Part shown: one piece after another, positions 52,896 to 61,134 of the stretch
Layout of the letters: each line of letters starts with the position of its first letter
Position numbering within the stretch: the first letter of the stretch is position 1
Assembly: GCA_040388785.1 (NCBI GenBank)
Contig: JAZKBD010000008.1
Coordinates: 1 to 64,000, forward strand
Reading direction: 5' to 3'
Length of the DNA stretch: 64,000 nucleotides
Source: 66-474 sp040388785
GTDB taxonomy: Bacteria > Pseudomonadota > Gammaproteobacteria > Xanthomonadales > Rhodanobacteraceae
The notes under the pieces: generated by a model
What the model was told of the DNA's origin: nothing
What the model saw: only the letters and a program-made list of their open reading frames with translations
Database searches by the model: none
Made by a program: the position numbers and the translations under genes

Positions 52896-53209
52896 GGCTT
52901 GCGTCGCTTTGCGGGTTTGCGCTTGCGCGGTGGTTTCGCGCCGTATCGGCCTTTCGGCTCGGCGACGCGCGTGGTCTTGCCCGTCGCGACGCTCCCGCGC
53001 GCCCAGGCGACCGCCGCGGCGAGGTCATCATCGCCGAGGTCGAGCCTGGCAAGCTTGGCGCGAACGGCATCGGCGCGCTGGATGCGAACGGGCGTCAGCA
53101 CGAGTTGTCCGGCGCGTGCCTCGACATCGAAATACTCGGCGTTACCTGCGGCCTCGACCGCCGCCTTGGGCAGCGTCAACTGGTTCTTGCTGGTGAGCTT
53201 GGCAAGCAT
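52892..53209 (-). CDS. AbrB/MazE-type antitoxin with basic tail
   Basis: 105 residues. A swapped-hairpin DNA-binding domain (LAKLTSKNQLTLPKAAVEAAGNAEYFDVEARAGQLVLTPV) is followed by a helix and a Lys/Arg-rich C-terminus (RKRKPAKRRKP). It should bind both the PIN toxin and the operator at 53224-53238. The long basic tail is unusual for a MazE-like antitoxin. Confidence 0.85.
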   Translation of the reverse strand: MLAKLTSKNQLTLPKAAVEAAGNAEYFDVEARAGQLVLTPVRIQRADAVRAKLARLDLGDDDLAAAVAWARGSVATGKTTRVAEPKGRYGAKPPRKRKPAKRRKP

Positions 53210-53223
53210 GACAAATGCCTGAA

Positions 53224-53238
53224 GTAAGGAAACCTTAC
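53224..53238. promoter_or_regulatory. Candidate antitoxin operator
   Basis: GTAAGG-AAA-CCTTAC, a perfect inverted repeat, lies 15 bases before the AbrB-type antitoxin start, where autoregulatory sites of toxin-antitoxin operons usually sit. Confidence 0.6.
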
Positions 53239-53366
53239 CTTACGGTTGTGTGGCAACGGATGCAAGTGGGGTGAGGATCGGGGGTGGTCATGCGTTTTGC
53301 ATCAAGGTTACGCGCGCCGCTCATCGCGCTACGATGTAGAGCCTCCGCCGGCAAAGGACGGCGATC

Positions 53367-54278
53367 ATGAGACCGGACAACGACGCCTGCTGGCCCGCGC
53401 TGCCTTACGCGGCGTGGAAGGAAACCTACGCCACGCTGCATCTGTGGTCGCAGGTGGTCGGGAAGATCGCGCTGGCATTGGCGCCGCCGCTCAATCATTG
53501 CTGGGCCGTGGCGCTGCGGGTCACGCCGCGCGGGCTGACGACGCGGTCGCTGCCGCACGGCGGGCGCACTTTCACCATCCAGTTCGATTTCATCGATCAC
53601 CAGTTGCTGGTGCGCGCGTCGGATGGCGAGACGCGCACGCTGGCCCTCGCGCCGCGCAGCGTTGCGGATTTTTATCGCGAGTTGATGGCGACGCTGGAAG
53701 CGATGCGGCTGCCGGTGAAGATTCATCCGGTGTCGACGGAATTGCCCGAACCGGTCCGGCTGGATCGCGATACGCAACACCACGCCTACGATCCCGAGTA
53801 CGTCGAGCGCCTGCGGCGCATCCTGGTGCAGGTGGATCGCGTGTTTACCGCCTCGCAGTGCGGGTTCGTCGGCAAGTGCAGCCCGGTGAATTTCTTCTGG
53901 GGCAGTTTCGACCTGGCGGTGACGCGCTTCTCCGGCCGGGGCGCGCCGCCGCGCAAGGGACCGGCGTTCGAGCGCGACGCATATTCGCACGAGGTGATCA
54001 GCCACGGGTTCTGGCCGGGCAGCGGGCCGGTGCTGGAACCGGCGTTCTACGCCTACGCCGTGCCGGAACCGACCGGGTTGAAAGAGGCACGCGTGCAACC
54101 GGACGCGGCGTATTACCACCGCGAACTCAACGAATTCATCCTGCCGTACGAGGCGGTGCGCCGGGCCGACGCGCCGGATGCGATGATCCGTGCATTCATC
54201 GACAGCACCTACGATCGCGCCGCGGATTTGGCGAAGTGGGATCGCAACGCGCTGGATCGAGTGGCACCGGCTGGCTGA
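53367..54278 (+). CDS. DUF5996 family protein
   Basis: 303 residues. WPALPYAAWKETYATLHLWSQVVGKIALALAPPLNHCWAV at the start, FTIQFDFIDHQL, and KCSPVNFFWGSFDLAVTRFSGRGAPP...HEVISHGFWPG are the characteristic segments of DUF5996. These proteins are soluble and of unknown function; conserved His, Cys and Trp suggest an active site. It is followed by a strong hairpin and a convergent VOC gene. Confidence 0.85.
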   Translation: MRPDNDACWPALPYAAWKETYATLHLWSQVVGKIALALAPPLNHCWAVALRVTPRGLTTRSLPHGGRTFTIQFDFIDHQLLVRASDGETRTLALAPRSVADFYRELMATLEAMRLPVKIHPVSTELPEPVRLDRDTQHHAYDPEYVERLRRILVQVDRVFTASQCGFVGKCSPVNFFWGSFDLAVTRFSGRGAPPRKGPAFERDAYSHEVISHGFWPGSGPVLEPAFYAYAVPEPTGLKEARVQPDAAYYHRELNEFILPYEAVRRADAPDAMIRAFIDSTYDRAADLAKWDRNALDRVAPAG

Positions 54279-54280
54279 TC

Positions 54281-54309
54281 GCCATTCCCGGATCAAGTCC
54301 GGGAATGGC
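54281..54309. terminator. Perfect 12-bp hairpin between convergent genes
   Basis: GCCATTCCCGGA and TCCGGGAATGGC enclose a five-base loop, directly after the DUF5996 stop and before the convergent VOC gene. No clear T run, so termination efficiency is uncertain; it may also be a short member of the dispersed CATTCC repeat group. Confidence 0.55.
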
Positions 54310-54362
54310 TCTGCAAACGCAGTGAGGTCCGGCCTGCGGGCCGCTTAGAGTGACGAGCAGGA

Positions 54363-54857
54363 TCAGCCGCGCCGCGCCGCCTCGATCTTGGCGATGTCGA
54401 TCTTGCGCATCGTCATCATCGCGTCGAAGGCGCGCTTGGCGGCGGCACGATCCGGATCCGTGAACGCGTCCATCAGCGCGCGCGGGGTGATCTGCCAGGA
54501 CAGGCCGAAGCGGTCCTTGCACCAACCGCATGCGCTTTCGGCGCCGCCGTTGCCGGTGATCGCATTCCACAAGCGATCGGTCTCGGCCTGGTCGCGGGTG
54601 TAGACCTGGAACGACACCGCTTCGTCGAACTTGAACTGCGGGCCGCCGTTCAGGCCGAGGAACGGCATGCCGAGCACCGTGAATTCCACGGTCAGCACGT
54701 CGCCCTGCTTGCCTTCGGGATAGTCGCCCGGCGCGCGGTGCACGGCGTCCACGTGCGAATCCGGAAAGGTTTTGGCGTAGAAGTTGGCGGCCTCCTCGGC
54801 CTGGCCGTCGAACCACAGGCAAACGGCCATGTTCCTTGTTGCGTGGGCACTTGGCAT
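54363..54857 (-). CDS. VOC-superfamily protein (PhnB-like)
   Basis: 164 residues. MAVCLWFDGQAEEAANFYAKTFPDS, VEFTVLGMPFLGLNGGPQFKFDEAVSFQV and CGWCKDRFGLSWQITPRALMD are typical of the PhnB-type group often annotated 3-demethylubiquinone-9 3-methyltransferase-like. That name is inherited; no methyltransferase fold is present. Substrate unknown. Confidence 0.85.
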   Translation of the reverse strand: MPSAHATRNMAVCLWFDGQAEEAANFYAKTFPDSHVDAVHRAPGDYPEGKQGDVLTVEFTVLGMPFLGLNGGPQFKFDEAVSFQVYTRDQAETDRLWNAITGNGGAESACGWCKDRFGLSWQITPRALMDAFTDPDRAAAKRAFDAMMTMRKIDIAKIEAARRG

Positions 54858-55056
54858 GTCTCGATCCTCGTCGTGGGTGGCAGTGGAAAGGCGGGTGGCG
54901 CTTCATTCTGTCGCGCTCATGGTGGCGACGAATGACGGCGCCTGGAATCGACAGAGATTTCCGCCTCCGCTGAACTGCGTTGCGTGGGTGGGGCAAGGTT
55001 GATTCCGCGCAGGTTGCCCCGATGTTCTGGGCGGTCTTTGAACAAACGGGACGGGC

Positions 55057-56400
55057 ATGGCCATCCAATCGGATTTGCTGGTGATCGGCGGTGGTTCGGG
55101 CGGACTGGCGACCGCGATCCGGGCGGCGCGGCGCGGCGCGAAGGTGACGCTGTTCGAACCGAACGAGCTGGGCGGCACCTGCGTCAATCGCGGCTGCGTG
55201 CCCAAGAAGGCGATGTGGCTGGCGGCGGAACTGGCCGACGCGCAGCGGATGGCGCAGCGCGTCGGCTTCGACGTGCAGCCCGGCGCGCTGGATTGGGCCA
55301 CGTTCGTGGGCCATCGCGAGGCGTACGTGTTGCGCTCGCGAACCTCGTATGCGAATCGCCTGCGCGAACTCGGCATCGCGCACGTGCCCGCGCTGGCGCA
55401 TTTCACGGATGCGCACACGCTGCATGCCGGCGGCGCGGATTACCACGCGCCGCACATCGTCATCGCGACGGGTTCGCGTCCGCGTCCGTATCACTTGCCG
55501 GGCGGCGAATTCACCATCGACTCCGACGGGTTCTTCAAGTTGAGCGAGCGTCCGCAACGCGTCGGCATCATCGGTGGCGGTTACATCGGCGTGGAACTGG
55601 CGGGCGTGCTGCGCGCGCTGGGTTCGGACGTCGAGTTGTTCACGCGCAATGGTTTGTTGTCGCGCTTCGATGCCGATCTCGGCAGCGCGCTCGGCGAAAT
55701 GATGCAGGCCGAAGGCATCGTGCATCACGAGGGCTGCGCGGCCAAGGGCGTCAGCCGCGACGGCGGTGCCTTGTGGATGGATTGCACGGACCACGAACGG
55801 CACGGTCCGTACGATCGCGTCATCAGCGCGATCGGGCGCCTGCCGAATATCGAATCGCTGCAACTCGATGCGGCGGGCGTGAAGCTCGGCAAGATCAACG
55901 AGATCGTCACGGACGACTATGAAAACACCTCGGCGCAGGGCGTGTATGCGATCGGCGACGTCAACGGCAAGCCTGCGCTGACGCCGGTCGCGATCGCGGC
56001 CGGACGGCAGCTCGCGGACCGGCTGTTCGGCGGCAAGCCCGACGCGCATCTCGACTATTCGAATATTCCCAGCGTGGTGTTTTCGCACCCGCCGATCGGC
56101 AGCGTGGGCTTGTCGGAGGACGAGGCGCGCAGGCAATACGGCGACGCGGTGAAAATCCACAGGACGCATTTCTCGCCCATGCTGTGGTCGCTGGCCGGAC
56201 GCGAAGGCAAGACCATGATGAAGCTGGTGTGCGCGGGCGCCGATGAACGCGTCGTCGGCCTGCATGGGATCGGCGTCGGCATGGACGAAATGCTGCAGGG
56301 CTTCGCGGTCGCCGTGAAGTTGGGCGCGATCTATTCCGATTTCCTGAAGACGGTCGCGATCCATCCGACGTCGGCGGAAGAGTTCGTGACGATGGGCTGA
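55057..56400 (+). CDS. gor: Glutathione-disulfide reductase
   Basis: 447 residues. FAD motif GGGSGGLATAIRAA at 11-24, redox-active disulfide GGTCVNRGCVPKK (Cys42 and Cys47), NADPH domain IGGGYIGVELAG, GRLPN, second FAD segment GVYAIGDVNGKPALTPVAIAAGR, and the catalytic HPTSAEEFV at the C-terminus. The loop is C-V-N-R-G-C where most enzymes have C-V-N-V-G-C. It keeps glutathione reduced using NADPH. The next gene starts 20 bases later. Confidence 0.93.
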   Translation: MAIQSDLLVIGGGSGGLATAIRAARRGAKVTLFEPNELGGTCVNRGCVPKKAMWLAAELADAQRMAQRVGFDVQPGALDWATFVGHREAYVLRSRTSYANRLRELGIAHVPALAHFTDAHTLHAGGADYHAPHIVIATGSRPRPYHLPGGEFTIDSDGFFKLSERPQRVGIIGGGYIGVELAGVLRALGSDVELFTRNGLLSRFDADLGSALGEMMQAEGIVHHEGCAAKGVSRDGGALWMDCTDHERHGPYDRVISAIGRLPNIESLQLDAAGVKLGKINEIVTDDYENTSAQGVYAIGDVNGKPALTPVAIAAGRQLADRLFGGKPDAHLDYSNIPSVVFSHPPIGSVGLSEDEARRQYGDAVKIHRTHFSPMLWSLAGREGKTMMKLVCAGADERVVGLHGIGVGMDEMLQGFAVAVKLGAIYSDFLKTVAIHPTSAEEFVTMG

Positions 56401-56419
56401 CGGAGCCGGGCGCGCGCAG

Positions 56420-56812
56420 ATGGCGGCGACATCCGTGCTCGCGTTGCACCTCGCGATCATCGCGTTCAACGTCGCGAGTTGCGTGCTGATTCCGGTGGGC
56501 GCGTGGCGTCGCTGGCGCTGGGTGCGCGAATTCTGGTTTCGCTTGGCGCATTTGCTCAGCCTGGCTGTGGTTGCATTGCAGGCATTGCTCGGCCGCGCGT
56601 GTTTCCTGACGATCTGGCAGGGCGATGTCTCGGGCGCATCGCACGTGCAGCCGTTGATCGCGGGCTGGATCGACCGGTTGATCTACTGGCCGCTGCCGCT
56701 GTGGATCTTCGCGGTCGCCTATGGGGTGGTGTTCGTGTACGTGATCGCGCTGTGGGTATTCGTGCGGCCGCGGATGCCGGGGTCGCATGGTGTGGATCAG
56801 CGCCGCGCGTAA
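56420..56812 (+). CDS. Small membrane protein, DUF2784 family
   Basis: 130 residues with about four helices (8-28, 42-62, 85-105, 103-118). The pattern of VLALHLAIIAFNV, then FWFRLAHLLSLAVVALQALLGRACFLTIWQ and a small-residue C-terminal helix is typical of DUF2784. Function unknown. It overlaps the convergent Doc gene by 16 bases. Confidence 0.82.
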   Translation: MAATSVLALHLAIIAFNVASCVLIPVGAWRRWRWVREFWFRLAHLLSLAVVALQALLGRACFLTIWQGDVSGASHVQPLIAGWIDRLIYWPLPLWIFAVAYGVVFVYVIALWVFVRPRMPGSHGVDQRRA

Positions 56813-57237
56813 CGCGCACGCTTTTCATGCACGCGTGATCGGCGTGTCAGCTTGAGGCGTGGACGCAACCAGGCAGCAAAGTCGGTTTCTTCGAGTTTGC
56901 CTTCCGCGAGTGCGTAATACCCGGTGTAGAGCTCCGCATCGTGCGCCTCCAGCTCGACGTTGTTGATGGCGAGAAAAACTTCGCAGCAAACAGCGGCCGT
57001 GCGTTTGTTTCCGTCCACGAAGGGATGGTTTCGCGCGAGGCCGTAGGCGAGGCTGGCGGCCAGATCGGCAAAATCCGCAGGCGGATCGCGGTAGGCGTGC
57101 AGTTGCTGCGGGCGAGCCAGCGCGGATTCCAGCAATTTTTCATCGCGCACGCCGCCGCTGCCGCCGTGTTCGGCAAGCTGGCGTTCGTGAATGGCCAGCG
57201 CGAGGCGCTTGTCCACCCATACGATGAGGGCGTCCAT
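56797..57237 (-). CDS. doc: Doc-type (Fic fold) toxin
   Basis: 146 residues. VDKRLALAIHERQLAEHGGSGGVRDEKLLESALARPQQ and the active loop NHPFVDGNKRTA near 68-79 define the Doc subgroup, which phosphorylates EF-Tu. The loop matches HxFx(D/N)(A/G)NKR, so the enzyme should be active. It follows an AbrB-type antitoxin with 3 bases between, rather than Phd. Confidence 0.9.
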   Translation of the reverse strand: MDALIVWVDKRLALAIHERQLAEHGGSGGVRDEKLLESALARPQQLHAYRDPPADFADLAASLAYGLARNHPFVDGNKRTAAVCCEVFLAINNVELEAHDAELYTGYYALAEGKLEETDFAAWLRPRLKLTRRSRVHEKRARYARR

Positions 57238-57240
57238 GTG

Positions 57241-57462
57241 CTACTGCGCCAGCTTGTGAAGCAGGTTGCGCCGCTTGCGCATGATGCCCTCGGCCACTTC
57301 CATCTGCGCCGCGAATTCCGGATCGTAAGTGGTCAAGCGGATGCCATCCGGCGTTTCCAGCGCGTAGATTTCGTCGCCCTTCTCGACGCGCAGGCGCGCC
57401 AGCAGTTCCTTGGGCAGGATCACGCCGGAAGAATTGCCGATGGCGGTGATTTTCAGTTTCAT
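57241..57462 (-). CDS. AbrB/MazE-type antitoxin of the Doc module
   Basis: 73 residues from the ATG at 57462. MKLKITAIGNSSGVILPKELLARLRVEKGDEIYALE is the AbrB-type DNA-binding hairpin, and the C-terminal helix (EFAAQMEVAEGIMRKRRNLLHKL) should bind the Doc toxin. The frame continues 34 residues upstream but without homology. Confidence 0.9.
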   Translation of the reverse strand: MKLKITAIGNSSGVILPKELLARLRVEKGDEIYALETPDGIRLTTYDPEFAAQMEVAEGIMRKRRNLLHKLAQ

Positions 57463-57480
57463 GGTGGCTGCTTCGTGTGT

Positions 57481-57496
57481 TATAACGTGGGTTATA
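57481..57496. promoter_or_regulatory. Candidate operator/promoter of the Doc module
   Basis: TATAAC-GTGG-GTTATA, a perfect inverted repeat 18 bases before the antitoxin start. The TATAAC half also resembles a minus-ten box, so binding by the antitoxin would block the promoter. Confidence 0.6.
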
Positions 57497-57650
57497 CTAC
57501 AGCGTTGCGGTGCCGCTTTCAAGCGCGGTCGCGAATGCGGTGCCGTTCTGCAACGTGGCATCAACGCATTGCGTGGGCGGCATCGAGCGGGACGTGAGCA
57601 GGTATCGGCTTTGCGGTAGATTCGGGTGACTCTTCCCGCGAGGACGCACC

Positions 57651-57773
57651 ATGCACGCCCATCATTTCAGCAACTTCCTGAGCTTCAGCATGTCGCCGCT
57701 GGAGATTCGGCTGGACCAGGTCAAGCGCATGTATCTCGAAAACGACGGCGGCTTCAGCGTGATCTGTGCGTGA
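57651..57773 (+). CDS. Candidate 40-residue small protein
   Basis: ATG at 57651 after GAGGA; TGA at 57771-57773. The peptide opens MHAHHFSNFLSFSMSPLEIR and continues with a possible amphipathic helix (LDQVKRMYLEN), ending in GGFSVICA. No hydrophobic segment and no family I know. It sits alone between the Doc module and gcvP and could be real or spurious. Confidence 0.4.
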   Translation: MHAHHFSNFLSFSMSPLEIRLDQVKRMYLENDGGFSVICA

Positions 57774-57825
57774 GCGCAGTCGCTTCGCGTTCGGGTGATC
57801 GGGACGTGCAGTCCGTCGATGCAAC

Positions 57826-57845
57826 GCCCGCTCCGCGGAGCGGGC
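57826..57845. terminator. GC-rich perfect hairpin between the small ORF and gcvP
   Basis: GCCCGCTCC and GGAGCGGGC pair almost without loop, 21 bases beyond the gcvP stop on the minus strand. It lacks a strong T tract; it could protect the gcvP message 3' end or terminate weakly. Confidence 0.5.
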
Positions 57846-57866
57846 ATTGCCGAAGCCCGGCGAGCG

Positions 57867-60749
57867 TCAGATCGCCGCCGGTTCGTCTTCCTTGAAGGCG
57901 TCGATCGGAACGCACGAACAGAACACGTGCTTGTCGCCGTACACGTTGTCCACGCGCGCGACCGGCGGCCAGTACTTCACGTGCTTCAGCGACGCGAGCG
58001 GATAGGCCGCGAGTTCGCGCGGGTAGGCATGTGTCCACTCGCTGGCGGAAACCGCGGCCGCCGTGTGCGGCGCGCGCTTCAGCGGATTGTCCTCGCGATC
58101 GAGACGGCCGTCTTCGATCGCGCGGATTTCCTCGCGGATCTGGATCATCGCGTCGATGAAGCGGTCGAGTTCGTGCAGCGATTCCGATTCGGTCGGCTCG
58201 ACCATTAGCGTGCCCGGCACCGGGAACGACAACGTCGGCGCGTGGAAACCGAAATCGATGAGGCGTTTCGCGATGTCCTCGGCGCTGACACCGCTGGCCT
58301 TTTCCAGCGGACGGATGTCGAGGATGCATTCGTGCGCCACCAGTCCGTTGCGGCCGGTGTAGAGCGTGGGGTAGTGCGGCGCAAGGCGCTTCGACAAATA
58401 GTTCGCGTTGAGCAGTGCGGCCTGCGTGGCCTTCAGGATCCCTTCGCGGCCCATCATGGTGATGTACATCCACGAGATCGGCAGGATCGACGCGCTGCCG
58501 AAAGTGGCGGCGGAAACCATGCCGCCGTTGCGCGCGCTATCTTCATGGCCGAATGCCCTGGGCAAGTACGGCGCGAGGTGTGATTTCACCGCGCACGGAC
58601 CGACGCCGGGGCCGCCGCCGCCGTGCGGGATGCAGAACGTCTTGTGCAGGTTGAGGTGCGACACATCCGAACCCCAGCGGCCCGGCCGCGCCACGCCGCA
58701 CAGCGCATTCAAGTTGGCGCCATCGGTGTAGACCTGCCCGCCGTGCTGGTGCACGATCTCGCAGATTTGCGCGATCTCTTCCTCGAACACGCCGTGCGTC
58801 GAGGGATAGGTCAGCATGATCGCAGCGAGACGATCCGAATATTTCTCGGCCTTGGCGCGGATGTCGTCCACGTCGACATTCCCGTTGCCGTCGCATTTGG
58901 TGACGACCACCGTCATGCCGCACATCTGCGCGGACGCGGGATTGGTGCCGTGCGCGGATTCCGGGATCAGGCACACATCACGTTGCGCCTGGCCGTTGGC
59001 GTGGTGGTACGCGCGGATCGCCAGGAGACCTGCGTATTCGCCTTGCGCGCCGGCGTTCGGCTGCAGGCTGACCGAGTCGTAGCCGGTGATCGCGATCAAC
59101 TGCGCTTCGAGGCTGTCGATCAGTTCGCGATAGCCGCGCCACTGCTCGGGCGGCGCCAGCGGGTGGATGTTGGAAAACTCGGGCCAGGTGACCGGAATCA
59201 TCTCGGCGGTCGCGTTCAACTTCATCGTGCACGAACCCAGCGGAATCATGCTGCGGTCGAGCGCGAGGTCCTTGTCGGCGAGCTGGCGGAGATAGCGCAG
59301 CATTTCGTGCTCGCTGCGATAACTGTTGAACACCGGATGCGTGAGGAACGCGGACGTGCGTACCAGCGCCGCCGGCAGCGCATCGGCGGTTTCGCGATCC
59401 AGCGCGTCGATGTCGTCGATGCGCGCACCGAACAGCGAGGCCAGTTGCACCACGTCGTCGCGGGTGGTGGTTTCATCCAGCGCGATTGCCAGCGATTGAT
59501 CGTCGATATGGCGCAGGTTGATGTGCGCCGCATTGGCCATCACGTGGATGGTGTGCGCATCGCACCCGGTGACGTGCAACGTATCGAAGAAGTCACCGCC
59601 GACCTCGATGCCGGCCTTGCGCAATGCGGCGGCGAGGATCGCCGCGAGCCGGTGCGTGCGCCGCGCGATGCGCGCCAAGCCTTCCGGGCCGTGGTACACC
59701 GCGTACATCGCGGCCATCACCGCCAGCAGCACCTGCGCGGTGCAGATGTTGGACGTCGCCTTCTCGCGGCGGATGTGCTGTTCGCGCGTCTGCAAGGTCA
59801 AACGGTAGGCGTTGTTGCCCTGCGCGTCCTTCGACACGCCGATCAGGCGGCCCGGCATCGAGCGCTTGAACGCATCGCGGCAGGCCATGAACCCAGCATG
59901 CGGACCGCCGAAACCGAACGGCACGCCGAAACGCTGCGAGTTGCCGACCACGATGTCCGCGCCCCATTCGCCGGGCGGCGTGATGAGCGTCAGCGCGAAC
60001 AAATCGGTCGCGACCGTGACCAGCGCGCCCTTGGCGTGCAGCGCGTCACACAACGACTTGTAATCGTGGATGGTTCCGAACGTGTCGGGATATTGCAGCA
60101 GCGCGCCGTAGCAATCAATGTTCGCGGCGTCGGCTTCGTCGTCGATGCGAAGCTCGATGCCCAGCGGTTCGGCGCGGGTCTTCAGCACCTCGATCGTCTG
60201 CGGATGCACGTGCTTCGACACGAAGAACACGTTGGACTTCGCTTTCGACGAACGCTTCGCCAGCGTCATCGCCTCGGCCGCCGCCGTCGCTTCGTCCAGC
60301 AGCGAAGCATTGGCGATTTCCATGCCGGTCAAGTCCGCGCACATCGTCTGGAAGTTGATCAGCGCTTCCATCCGCCCTTGTGAAATCTCGGCCTGGTACG
60401 GCGTGTAGGCCGTGTACCACGCGGGATTTTCGAGGATGTTGCGCAGGATGACGAGCGGCGTGTGGGTGCCGTGGTAGCCCTGGCCGATGAAGCTCTTGAA
60501 GACTTCGTTCTTGTCCGCGATCGCGCGGATTTTCGCGAGCGCTTCGGTTTCAGTGACGGCCGGCGGCAGCGCCAGCGGATTCTTCTGGCGGATCGCGGCG
60601 GGCACGATCGCGTCGACCAGCGCATCCAGCGAGTCGTAACCGACCGCTTTCAGCATGTGCGCGATTTCGTGGTCGTCCGGACCGACGTGGCGATCGATGA
60701 AAGCGTCGTGCTGCTCGAGGTCGTGCAGGGTGGAGGTGTGTTGGGTCAT
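57867..60749 (-). CDS. gcvP: Glycine dehydrogenase (decarboxylating), P-protein
   Basis: 960 residues, single-chain form (alpha and beta halves fused). N-terminal DAFIDRHVGPDDHEIAHMLKAVG, GQGYHGTHTPLVILRNILENPAWYTAYTPYQAEISQGR, and the PLP-lysine segment NLHKTFCIPHGGGGPGVGP near 700 are diagnostic. It decarboxylates glycine and passes the aminomethyl group to the H-protein. gcvT and gcvH are not in the window. A tandem glycine riboswitch precedes it, so it should be induced by glycine, which tdh/kbl can supply. Confidence 0.97.
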   Translation of the reverse strand: MTQHTSTLHDLEQHDAFIDRHVGPDDHEIAHMLKAVGYDSLDALVDAIVPAAIRQKNPLALPPAVTETEALAKIRAIADKNEVFKSFIGQGYHGTHTPLVILRNILENPAWYTAYTPYQAEISQGRMEALINFQTMCADLTGMEIANASLLDEATAAAEAMTLAKRSSKAKSNVFFVSKHVHPQTIEVLKTRAEPLGIELRIDDEADAANIDCYGALLQYPDTFGTIHDYKSLCDALHAKGALVTVATDLFALTLITPPGEWGADIVVGNSQRFGVPFGFGGPHAGFMACRDAFKRSMPGRLIGVSKDAQGNNAYRLTLQTREQHIRREKATSNICTAQVLLAVMAAMYAVYHGPEGLARIARRTHRLAAILAAALRKAGIEVGGDFFDTLHVTGCDAHTIHVMANAAHINLRHIDDQSLAIALDETTTRDDVVQLASLFGARIDDIDALDRETADALPAALVRTSAFLTHPVFNSYRSEHEMLRYLRQLADKDLALDRSMIPLGSCTMKLNATAEMIPVTWPEFSNIHPLAPPEQWRGYRELIDSLEAQLIAITGYDSVSLQPNAGAQGEYAGLLAIRAYHHANGQAQRDVCLIPESAHGTNPASAQMCGMTVVVTKCDGNGNVDVDDIRAKAEKYSDRLAAIMLTYPSTHGVFEEEIAQICEIVHQHGGQVYTDGANLNALCGVARPGRWGSDVSHLNLHKTFCIPHGGGGPGVGPCAVKSHLAPYLPRAFGHEDSARNGGMVSAATFGSASILPISWMYITMMGREGILKATQAALLNANYLSKRLAPHYPTLYTGRNGLVAHECILDIRPLEKASGVSAEDIAKRLIDFGFHAPTLSFPVPGTLMVEPTESESLHELDRFIDAMIQIREEIRAIEDGRLDREDNPLKRAPHTAAAVSASEWTHAYPRELAAYPLASLKHVKYWPPVARVDNVYGDKHVFCSCVPIDAFKEDEPAAI

Positions 60750-60827
60750 GGCGGATTCCGGGCGCGTGTTGAGAGGATCGTCATCTGGTCACGGATCGAC
60801 CAGTGTCCAGCACCGTGGCAGGACGGC

Positions 60828-60857
60828 ATTGGATTCCGGCCTGCGCCGGAATGACGA
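60828..60857. repeat. Short CGTCATTCCGG-family repeat
   Basis: ATTGGATTCCGGCCTGCGCCGGAATGACGA, in two halves around a small hairpin, carries the same wording as the element at 15966-16080. It lies between the glycine riboswitch and gcvP, where it may form part of the leader. Confidence 0.6.
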
Positions 60858-60887
60858 GCAAAAACACCGTGTGTTTTTGTCGCGCCC

Positions 60888-61058
60888 CTCTGTCCTTTGG
60901 CCTGAGAGTTTCGAAGCTTGCGCTTCTTGCCCCTTCGGCGCCGGTTCTTTCGATGCATCGAAAGCCGGTCTCTCCAGAGTTTTGGATGTGGTGGTATCGG
61001 GCCTGAGCGATTACGGGCGTTGCGCCTTCGGCAGCGGGCATGCCGCTTCTTCCACCAC
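60888..61058 (-). promoter_or_regulatory. Tandem glycine riboswitch upstream of gcvP
   Basis: On the minus strand the first aptamer (61058 down to 60988) has GTGGTGG at its base, GCCGAAGG-GCAA, GCTCAGGC and a closing CCACCAC. The second (60979 down to 60888) reads CTCTGGAGAGACCGG, GCGCCGAAGGGGCAAG, AACTCTCAGGCCAAAGGACAGAG, an almost consensus glycine aptamer. The gap between them is 8 bases. gcvP starts about 140 bases downstream. This accounts for most of the 385-bp region without a gene. Confidence 0.93.
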
Positions 61059-61134
61059 TCGGCAATTATACAGGCAGGCGCGCCGGCAATCGTTTAGCAT
61101 GACTCGACGCTTTATCAGTCCCCGGTGCCACGTC

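Noticed and set aside
58623..60383. A 586-codon plus-strand frame opposite gcvP
   Set aside because: gcvP is unambiguous on the minus strand and the plus frame has the Arg/His-rich look of antisense translation.
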